64,000 bases of DNA, taken from NCBI GenBank assembly GCA_037783415.1, contig JAZGTN010000119.1, positions 186,001 to 250,000 on the forward strand, read 5' to 3'. This document shows positions 33,487 through 44,700 of this stretch, piece by piece; within the stretch, counting starts at the first letter, position 1, and each line of letters opens with the position of its first letter. The notes under the pieces were generated by a model. The model had not been told where the DNA came from and ran no database searches. It was given only the letters and a program-made list of their open reading frames with translations. Both the position numbers and the translations under genes were made by a program. This stretch comes from Leptasterias polaris (Eukaryota > Echinodermata > Asteroidea > Forcipulatida > Asteriidae).

Positions 33487-34690
33487 TACTTGAGGTCAAA
33501 TACTTGTTTAACCCCAGCAGCCGCCAGATCCAGGTACGCATCACGCGGTATGCGCGCTGTGATTGGCTAACGTTAGCTTGTAAGAACGAGTACTACCATT
33601 GGTTAAAAGTTTAAGGTAATTTATATGGCTGGAGGAAATAACAAAAGGTGGGTGGTCGTTTGAATTTGTACAGTTTCGGTTTTGTAGCCACTCCAACCTT
33701 TCAATTTCAGTAGAGCGTTTGATCTCTACAATGATCTGATAACCAACTTCCTTTTCCAAGTGCAAAACAAACATTGTGAAATCTTAAATGACGGTTATTA
33801 TCCCCGCAGATTTACCCCCACCCCGTTCATGAATGGTCCAACCTTTGGCTAAATAAAGACATTTCAAATAGATACTTTGTTGCAGTTATCATAATTGTTT
33901 ACTCATTTCGATCCATATCTTTATTAAATGTATCAATTTATTCATTTACACTTAAATATTTACCAAATAATAATTATGTACACGTCCCTACCTACCTGCT
34001 AAATGTGCAATTATGGAAATATTATTCTAAAATGGAGATCTTTTTGCAGTTGTATTTGTGTGTGTGTACTGTGAGTAGGTAACCACATTCAAACCGGGGA
34101 CCTATAACAAAAGAGGACAATAGGTCTACGGTTGCTATCACAAAGGAAAGCATTGTGGTCCACGGTTGCTATCACAAAGAGTTGAACAAAGGAGGAGGGT
34201 CTACGATTGCAGGCGGTTACACACTAATCTTGTGTGTGTGTGTGTACTGTCGAGAGAGAGGGGGGGGGGGGGGGGTAGTGCATTATTTACTTTACTTTCG
34301 AATATTATACACGGCTCGTGACAAATTGTATGTTGTGTGCCGTCAACTGAGCTGGAGTTTGTAATTCTTCAAGGCAATGTTAACATTGTTAGTAGTATAT
34401 AGTACACACAATTCCTGCAATTTAGTTGCGATAATCGTAACTGAGCTCCATCCGAGCTCCCCTATATTCTTATAATCTTAACTTGTGTCAAGATTTTTGA
34501 AAGTGGTAACAAATGAGCAAATCCGGTCACTAGTCTGTCTGGTCCTTGCTCTATGGTCTGACAGAAACGGTTGAAATTGCACAAGTTTGTGATTGCTTAT
34601 CTAGCTCGTAACCCTCCCTCCACCCACCCGGCCCCCTCCAATTCAAGCCTCCCCAACGTAGAGGGCGCACTATCCCAAAACAAAACCAAG
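33487..34690. other. head-to-head intergenic region between the bHLH-like gene and the PGP-family gene
   Basis: About 1.2 kb between divergent genes, so promoters of both should lie here. It contains GT-rich simple repeats, a G-run near 34260-34276 and degenerate tandem pieces of the type TTGCTATCACAAAG (34130-34185). No TATA box is convincing. An in-frame upstream ATG at 34571 exists for the plus-strand gene, but the one at 34691 (AAGATGG) fits the family start better. Confidence 0.5.
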
Positions 34691-37600
34691 ATGGCAGCCT
34701 GCACGGAGCTGACAGACGATCGAGCTCAAGAGTTTTTGGATTCATTTGACACGGTGTTATTCGATTGCGATGGTAAGTGTGGGACTGAAGGACATTGCAG
34801 GGAGAGGGTGAGAGTCCACCTGATTTTGTAAAAAAAAATTACATGGTTGTGAAAAAATACAAAAGTAAAAACTAAAGTTAAAGTAAATGAGGATTTATAG
34901 GAAGGAAATGGAATCTCGGGGCGTGCGGTCTGGCGGTGAAGCACCAGACTCTAGTTCGTGTAGTTCCGTGTAGTTCTTGTCCTCAAGCTCTGGGCCTAAT
35001 GCACGTATCAATTGTAGTCCCGGCCCTGGGGGACCCGGGACTTTGGCAGAGGTAGCCGGGACATAGACGGGGATGTGCAAAGAACTGTGCCCCGCTAGCC
35101 GGGACAATAGCGGGGTCTTTGCCGAGGTTGTACAAATTGTTTCCCCGCCCTACCGGGAAAATAGCGGTGACTTTGCCGAGGTTGTACAAATTGTTTCCCC
35201 GCCCTACCGGGACAATAGCGGATCGTGGAGTGTGTGACAAATGCCCTGCATGTCGGTCGGGGCCGGGATCGTGCGGGGGGTTGTTATAAATGCCCCGCAT
35301 GCCGGGGCAGGGTTCGTGCGGGGGTTGTTTTAAATGCCCCGCATGCCTGGGCCGGGATCATGCGGGGAATGTACAAAAACAAGTGCCCCGCCCCGGCCGG
35401 GCAGTAGCGGGGCATGGCAGGGACTATGACGCCAAGCCATTTTTACATCCCCGGCCAAGTCCCCGCTAGTCCCGGGTCCCCCAGGGCCGGGATTACAATT
35501 GATATGTGCATAATTTCATAGAGCTGCTTAACGGCTGATTCTTTGCTTACGTACGAGTTTCTATTTCATAGCGGTGCTAACCGTGAGCACATGAAAAGGC
35601 ATGCTAACCTTTCGGTGCTTACTCTTTAAGTCTTATCTTAATAATTACCGTCCTTTCTCAATGCTCTTTATACTTATAAGTCTTAGTCTAAGCTTAGTCT
35701 GCATGAAAATGAATGACGTAACCATGCAAATCCATTGTGAACGCGCGAGGCGGCCGCCTTATTTTTTGCTAACCTGTGAAATACGCTTTTATGCTTAAGC
35801 AAATTTGTTTGCTACAGTTAGCACCAAAATTTGCTTACCGTTTAGGCGGCAGAGCCTGGTGTTTCGACGGTGTTTCTGAATCCAATCTGACCAGCTGAGT
35901 ATGGGTTTGAGCCCCGCAGGTCGTGGGACTTGTGTCCTTGACATGATAGGAAGGCTCTTTCACTCCTAGACATCAGACATCACTTCTACTAGTTCTACTT
36001 CTAATTCTACTTCAAACCCACATTGTGTTGACTCACTCAGCCACTACATCTTGAATTCATGTTTTCTAGACTGTTGGCCACGACGCGTATGCCCCCCCAA
36101 AAAAAACTTTCCCCCTCCCTCCTCTCTCATGCCCCCCCCCCTTAGTTACATCACTGGATTGAGACTCCCAGTCATGGCATTAATAAATAGACCATTCCCA
36201 AGAAATATGTAGATTGCACATTGCGCGTGGGCACAAACACTTTGGTTGGCAAAATGATGGAACAACTCGCCTTTTGTATGGGGCTGATGGTGGCGTGACG
36301 CTGATGCGTTTGTGCGTCTGCTTAGTGCACATCTCTATGGCGTTTGCCAACCAATAGTGTCTGTACGCATGCGTGGATGTAATTAGCATATTTCATGGGA
36401 AGGTCTATTATGTCCAGTATGTTTTTCTACCAGGTGTGATTTGGACGGCCAAGTCTGCAATCCCCGGAGCGCAAGAAACACTGAAGAAACTGAGAGAATT
36501 GGTGAGAGTTTTTTATTAATAAATATCATACTGTCTGACCATTCAAAATCTTGCACATAAAAAGACTTTTATAATTTTTACAACATTGCTGAAAATGAGC
36601 AAAAACACAATTTATTTGTAGAATCGGTAAAAAAGTAGGCGGGAAGTGGTGGTTCCTCTTTGAATCTTAGAAATAAAAGAAACCCCAGGTCAAAATATAA
36701 ATGCAAAAAGTTTGTACATTCTAAAAAATTTGAGCATTTTTGCAAATTTTCCTAGCAAGCACACCATTATCATGTTTAGAATTTATTTGTATTTGGAACA
36801 TTACAAGACTTGCCTTAAGGCCAAGTAAAAAAACAAAAGAATTTCTCGTCCCCGCCCGCCTCCTTTTTGGCCGCCGCCTCCTTTTTTTACTATTTACTAT
36901 TTTCAGAAAAAATGAAAAAAAAAATAGAAAAAAAATAAATCTTAGGCCTTAATCAGATTTTTTTGAAGATTTAAAGCTGAAATCATATTTTTTGGATAAA
37001 ACTGAGTGGCTCTCTGATATTTTGAATCTCCTGAATCCAATTAGATGGGCCAAAATAGCAGCTTTGCCTCAAGAATTCCCAACTTTCTCATTAATATATC
37101 ATCTGTCTTGGCACCAAACCCAGCTGGGCATTCTTTTCAGAGCGGACAGCAACTGTTGTCGAAGGTGATGGTGCTGCGATTCTGCAGTGAAGGGTCTTAC
37201 AAATCATTTGTTTTGTCATAAATTGCATCAGTATACTCAAATAGCACAATATCTATGAATAAATATACCTTTGCCAGCCATATTTAGCTCGGCGGCCATC
37301 TTGGAAAAAATAGGTAAAAAATGAAAAAAAGTAAATAGTAACGCCCTGCCTCCTTTTTTTGAAAAAGTCCGGACGAGAAACTTTTTTGTTTGTTTTACTT
37401 GCCTTAATAATCTGGGTTTTTTTCTTCTTTGTTTCCTTCCCCAGGGTAAGCAAGTATTTTTCATCACCAACAATAGCACAAAGTCAAGAATACAGTATGC
37501 AAAGAAGTTTACCGACTATGGTCTCGGCAAAGTTTCAGTGGTATGTGAGACTAAATGTTTACAATTCTCGGGCTCAAAATTCAGGAAAAATCTTCACGAG

Positions 37601-40600
37601 AACACTAGTCTTGTTTCCAAGACGCTCCAGTTGTGTAATCACGAAGGCATGTCGTCACAAAAACCTAACTGCTATCTAAAACGCTATCATGCCCACGAAC
37701 CAATCTATTGTTCCTGTAAGCCCTATCACATGAGCGATAGCAGTTTGTAGTGTGATAGCGGTTACAGGAATGATAGCGCCCTCTAGTGATGATTGATTCA
37801 TGGGGTGATGGCCAATAAGAGATAGCGTTAGGTTTTCGTGACTACACAACTGGACCGTCGTGGAACACAGGTCCAGTGGCTCAAAACTTTCTCTGGACCT
37901 CAAGCAGATTGAAAACACCATAACTATTATGCCGATGTGTGTTAAGCACTGTATACTTTCCCGAGTTCTGTGAAAAAAAAAAATCCACAGGAAAATCACT
38001 CCGTCGGGATTTGGACCCACGACCTTTGCATTGCTAGAGCAGATGTCTTACCACTAGACCACCGAGTTAGCCTGATGGCTAGAGGCAGTTCGAATCCTTA
38101 GCAGCGGATATCGCAACAATAATAGATGTTAATTTTTGCAAAAATTAAAATTTATTAAACCATAACTTTGGACGTGTGTTGAATTTGGGGTTTGATTTTC
38201 CTGTTGTCTTTTTTCATCAGGATGATATATTCTGCACAGCCTATGCTGCTGCTCACTACTTAAAGGAGAAGCTGAAGTTCCAGGGTAAGGTGTATCTCAT
38301 CGGAGAGTCCGGTCTGGAGGAAGAGCTCAAACTTCACAATATTAGCTACACTGGACCCGGGGTGAGTGAGCTAAAGCCCTTTTCACACTACTCTATTCCC
38401 AGTGGGCAACCCCGTGGAATAACGGACGGCCTGTTCACACTATGATCGCTTCACCCCCCTGTCTGCCCCGGCAAGTGGGCATACCCCGGGGAATAGCCAC
38501 CCCTGCTCCGGAGTAGGGGTAAGCGGTAAAACCCTGGGGTATTCTTGAAACATGCAACAGGAGCCCTGTGGAATAGGGACCTAGGCGGGGATAGTGTGAA
38601 AGTGCGCCGGGGTAACCGTAGGGTAAAACAAAAAACGGGGCCTCCCCTGGGCTGTATTCCACGGGGGTAAGAGATGCGGTTTGAAAAAGGGCTTAAAACA
38701 GATAATATACAGGCCTGTCATAATGCGAACACACTCTGGAGAGATTTACTGGGATCCTAGGATCCAAATTATGACTAGGTCTACCCAGAGAGGTAATATT
38801 GAGAGAGTTGGAACTACTTGCAATTAGAAGCCATATTGTGTCCAAAAAAACCGCATGGGCGAACACAGGGTGCGAGTCTTGCCTGATCATTGGGTTGCAC
38901 TGCATTTGGGCATTTGGACCGAAAAATGGCGTCCAGCAACCATGTGACCAAAGAAAAGTGGTCCCTCTATGTCGCAACTCTCTCAATACACGGCTCTGGG
39001 TCTACCTACTTGTACTCAGTCCCTAAAGGAGACGATTCAGTCTTGAATAAAGACCAGTCTGGAGTAATGCCTACTAACCACTTGAAGAACACCGATCTGG
39101 AAGAACTTAATCCTCGCAACAATAACAACATGTAAACCTGACAGTGTACAGGCCAGTCATAATTTAATCTTCCTACATGCCCTACTAGAGTATTCAGCGT
39201 TCTCCCTTAAAGGCCCTGTACACTATTGGTAAAATCGAAAAACACAAATGTTCACAGATTCACACATAACTTACATGATTTAAAGTAAGTAATGGTAGAA
39301 AGGGTTCCTTAAAATATTTCTGCCTAAAATGCTATCGTTTCTGAGAAATGAGTAAAACAATAGTTTTTATCGCGCGCGATAATAAACTCGATGTTTGAAA
39401 AACAGAAAACACATAAGGTCTCTTTTCACTATTTTCTCGTGACCTCGATGACCAATTGAGCTCAAATTTTCACAGGTTTGTTATTTCATGTATGTGGTTG
39501 ATTACACAAAACATGAACACTGTCTGTGATTATTTTGTCAGCTCTGCCAATCCTGTATAATACCTTTAAGAGTGGTCCGCTGGCCAAATTTTGTTAAAAC
39601 ACCTGAGGACCAGTCAAAATACACTCCAAGTAGTCCGGCTGGCTAGCTCAGTGCTGAAAAGCATCCCTGTTCATTATGAATAATGGACCAGTGACAAGTT
39701 TTTACGGGACCAGTGAAATGACGAGCTAACTGGTCCCGCTGGCTAGTCAATGGGAAAGTTAAGGGCAAGTCCTGGTATTCCGTTGCAGTTCACAAGACTT
39801 GGAGTAGACCCCAGTGCCAAGCCACAACCTTAGCCACAACCTTCCTAGGTATTAACAGTTTTTTTAATTTTTCATTGATGCAGCCCGACCCAGTTGTGGG
39901 GTTTCAGAAAGATTGGTTGCAGATACCCCTGGATCCTGAGGTAAATGAAACCTTTGTTTACAAACCTTGACCCCACTTGGGTCAAATATTAATTACAGTA
40001 CTTAGTTATTAGTCACAAATGGTTAAGAAGAGGGCGATTGAGTGCACTTGTCAAAGTTGCTCACGGTAAGTAAAGAGTGAGATTTGAACCCACAATCTGC
40101 CACATTGAAGGTGTATAAAGATGGTCATGGTGGAAAGCTTCCCTTGAAATAGTTGTGCTTGAAATGCTATAGCTTTTTAGGTAATGAGTAAAACAATTAG
40201 TCCAAAACCCGATGATTGAAAAGAGTTAATATGTTTATATAATTGGGGTTTTCACTGTTTTCTCATGACTCCAAAGACCGATTTAGCTGAATCTTTCACA
40301 TATTTGTTAGTTTATGTTATCGTTTGGTGAAGTGTTCGTTTCATAAAGTCTGGATACTGGTTAAACAAACCAAGGAAACATAGTTTTTCAGAGAATTGTT
40401 ATGCTGTATTGGTTTTTCTGTTTACTACTTCCCCCCCTCCCCCTGTAGGTAAGAGCAGTGATAGTCAGTTACGACGTTCACATCAGCTACCTCAAAATCT
40501 TCAAGGCGGCAAGTTACCTTAGCGATCCATCCTTTCATTTCATCGCGACAGAAATGGACGGCCGAAATCATTACCCAGGGACAAACATTGTCAAACCTGG

Positions 40601-41713
40601 TAAGAGGATATAAATAATCGCAATGAAACGAAAGTTTGTTTGTTTTTTCTGCTTTTTCGTCTTTGTCAAAAGGTAAACGCTGTTTGCGTCGGTTTCGATC
40701 GAGAATTCACCTACATGAAGGTACTGAGGGCAGTGAGTTACTTGAATAAACCCAACGTTCCGTTCATCGGAACAAACACAGATTGTCGGTTCCCACCACA
40801 TGCTGATACGGGTATCGTTCTACCAGGTAAACCCAGAAACATTACATATTCGTCAAACCAGATACCATGGTGATCGGTGTTATACTTAACCTTTAACAAA
40901 ATTAAACGCTTTATGTCCTTGGGGCTGTATTTTTGTAGGTGTTTTAAGCTTCCTTTTGTTATATTTTAGGAAATATTCTTTTGTTAATGTCTTTTGTTAA
41001 CTATTTCAGTGCCAAGGTTGTACATGTCTGATCTATTTAATGTTATCTATTCTGGAAGTGACATTGTCGTACATGTATGATCTATTTTATGTACACAAAA
41101 ACTGTCATAAATCGTACATGTACGACCCATAATATACAAGTTATCATGAAAGGGCAGTATCACTCAAGAAATTCAAATGACTTTGGGATGTACCAAGGCA
41201 ACACATATCAGCAAAATACATTTTGTTTGGTGAGAAAGACTTATTAGTATTTTTTATTGCACACAATTTAGGAAAACAACAAAAAGCTGGGCATTTTATG
41301 TTCAAAACGGTAGCGGGCACTGAAAGAGTTAATATAATTTGTTTTTACCCTTCCCGAGTTCCGTGGAAAAAAAACCACAGGCAAATCAATTGCTAGAGCA
41401 GATGTCTTACCACTAGACCACACAGCTAGCCCGCAATGATTTAACATCTATTAAGTCTGTTGTTAATGCAAAGGATAGTTAATGGCCTGACGTTTCGACC
41501 CTAGCAGAGTCTTTCTCAAAGGCTAAATGACGACACAATGCACAATAAATAGGTATATAACTCACGTGTAACAGGGACTAACAGAAGCAGTCAAGTTGGA
41601 AGAAATTAAAGAAAGCACACGGCAAAAAAACAAGGGATGAGAAATGAAGAAGTAGACCAAGGGGGGAGGGCAAGGTGAGGGGGCTGGTCTAAACACCAGA
41701 GGTTTTTATTTGT

Positions 41714-41750
<37 letters not shown>

Positions 41751-44700
41751 ATGATAAGTATCTACAGACCCTTCAGAAGAGAAAAAAAACTTCCAGTTGA
41801 TACAACAAAAAGGGGGGGGGGGGGGGGGGGGGGTTTGATTGGTGCAAACAGCGTGTTTTCCTTATGAATGTTGGCTAAAAGATGCTGTGTAGATGAGTAG
41901 TGTAATTTGACATCATTAAGCTAGCAGGGAGGGTTGTGCAATGTACACGTAGGTCCAAGGCTCCATTTCACAAAGCACTAGGATTCACCTTTGAGATGAG
42001 ATTGCAATATTAATGCCACCGTGATTTGTGTTGTGACCTCACACTTTGCTTAGCAATTAAGATTGACGCACAGTTAAGATCAATCTTAGGTCTTTGTGAA
42101 ATCTGCCCCAGGGCCCAATCATAGAGCTGCTTCAGCAGAAATTATTGCTTAATAATTTTCTGCTAAGCAGAAATGAGCAGGATACCAGTCACAGATTATA
42201 CATGTTGCGTGGTAGTTTGGCCGGTAACCTTTAAGTATAATTTGTTGTGCTTAGCTACTTTTTGTGCTTAAGCAGCTCTATGAAATTGGGCCCAGTCCTT
42301 TTAAGAATAATAATAATAGTTTGTACCGCGCTTAATACTCTGTTTCTAAGCGCTGCAGTACTTTTCCTGCATGGTATGTGGAGCTAAAGTTTTGAAGTAC
42401 GAGACCTTTTTCCTTTACGTAGCAGCGATGGCACCACATAATGGTTTACAAGGTGCTGTGATGCAATATGCAAAGTACAAGACCTTTTTCCTTTACGTAG
42501 CAGCGATGGCACCACGTAATGGTTTACAAGGTGCTGTGATGCAATATGCAAAGTACAAGACCTTTTTCCTTTACGTAGCAGCGATGGCACCACGTAATGG
42601 TTTACAAGGTGCTGTGATGCAATATGCAAACTACGATACCTTTTTCCTTTACGTAGCAGCGATGGCACCACGTAATGGTTTACAAGGTGCTGTGATGCAA
42701 TATGCAAAGTACAAGACCTTTTTCCTTTACGTAGCAGCGATGGCACCACGTAATGGTTTACAAGGTGCTGTGATGCAATATGCAAAGTACAAGACCTTTT
42801 TCCTTTACGTAGCAGCGATGGCACCACGTAATGGTTTACAAGGTGCTGTGATGCAATATGCAAAGTACAAGACCTTTTTCCTTTACGTAGCAGCGATGGC
42901 ACCACGTAATGGTTTACAAGGTGCTGTGATGCAATATGCAAAGTACAAGACCTTTTTCCTTTACGTAGCAGCGATGGCACCACGTAATGGTTTACAAGGT
43001 GCTGTGATGCAATATGCAAAGTACAAGACCTTTTTCCTTTACGTAGCAGCGATGGCACCACGTAATAGTTTACAAGGTGCTGTGATGCAATATGCAAAGT
43101 ACAAGACCTTTTTCCTTTACATAGCAGCGATGGCGCCACATAATGGTTTACAAGGTGCTGTGATGCAATATGCAAAGTACGATACCTTTTTCCTTTACGT
43201 AGCAGCGATGGCACCACGTAATGGTTTACAAGGTGCTGTGATGCAATATCAAACTACGATACCTTTTTCCTTTACGTAGCAGCGATGGCACCACGTAATG
43301 GTTTACAAGGTGCTGTGATGCAATATGCAAAGTACGATACCTTTTTCCTTTACGTAGCAGCGATGGCACCACGTAATGGTTTACAAGGTGCTGTGATGCA
43401 ATATTCAAAGTACAAGACCTTTTTCCTTTACGTAGCAGCGATGGCACCACATAATGGTTTACAAGGTGCTGTGATGCAATATGCAAAGTACGAGACCTTT
43501 TTCCTTTACGTAGCAGCGATGGCACCACGTAATGGTTTACAAGGTGCTGTGATGCAATATGCAAAGTACGATACCTTTTTCCTTTACGTAGCAGCGATGG
43601 CACCACGTAATGGTTTACAAGGTGCTGTGATGCAATATTCAAAGTACAAGACCTTTTTCCTTTATGTAGCAGCGATGGCACCACGTAATGGTTTACAAGG
43701 TGCTGTGATGCAATATGCAAAGTACAAGACCTTTTTCCTTTACGTAGCAGCGATGGCACCACGTAATGGTTTACAAGGTGCTGTGATGCAATATGCAAAC
43801 TACGATACCTTTTTCCTTTACGTAGCAGCGATGGCACCACGTAATGGTTTACAAGGTGCTGTGATGCAATATGCAAAGTACAAGACCTTTTTCCTTTACG
43901 TAGCAGCGATGGCACCACGTAATGGTTTACAAGGTGCTGTGATGCAATATGCAAAGTACGATACCTTTTTCCTTTACGTAGCAGCGATGGCACCACGTAA
44001 TGGTTTACAAGGTGCTGTGATGCAATATGCAAAGTACGATACCTTTTTCCTTTACGTAGCAGCGATGGCACCACGTAATGGTTTACAAGGTGCTGTGATG
44101 CAATATGCAAAGTACAAGACCTTTTTCCTTTACGTAGCAGCGATGGCACCACGTAATGGTTTACAAGGTGCTGTGATGCAATATGCAAAGTACAAGACCT
44201 TTTTCCTTTACGTAGCAGCGATGGCACCACGTAATGGTTTACAAGGTGCTGTGATGCAATATGCAAAGTACAAGACCTTTTTCCTTTACGTAGCAGCGAT
44301 GGCACCACGTAATGGTTTACAAGGTGCTGTGATGCAATATGCAAAGTACAAGACCTTTTTCCTTTACGTAGCAGCGATGGCACCACGTAATGGTTTACAA
44401 GGTGCTGTGATGCAATATGCAAAGTACAAGACCTTTTTCCTTTACGTAGCAGCGATGGCACCACGTAATAGTTTACAAGGTGCTGTGATGCAATATGCAA
44501 AGTACAAGACCTTTTTCCTTTACATAGCAGCGATGGCACCACGTAATGGTTTACAAGGTGCTGTGATGCAATATGCAAAGTACGATACCTTTTTCCTTTA
44601 CGTAGCAGCGATGGCACCACGTAATGGTTTACAAGGTGCTGTGATGCAATATGCAAAGTACAAGACCTTTTTCCTTTACGTAGCAGCGATGGCACCACGT

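Noticed and set aside
34571..34690. Upstream in-frame ATG adding 40 residues to the PGP-family protein
   Set aside because: The added residues are low-complexity, absent from the family, and the ATG at 34691 has a better context and matches the family N-terminus length.
38890..39135. 81-codon ORF in an intron of the PGP-family gene
   Set aside because: No similarity recognised, no splice sites at sensible places, lies among repeats.
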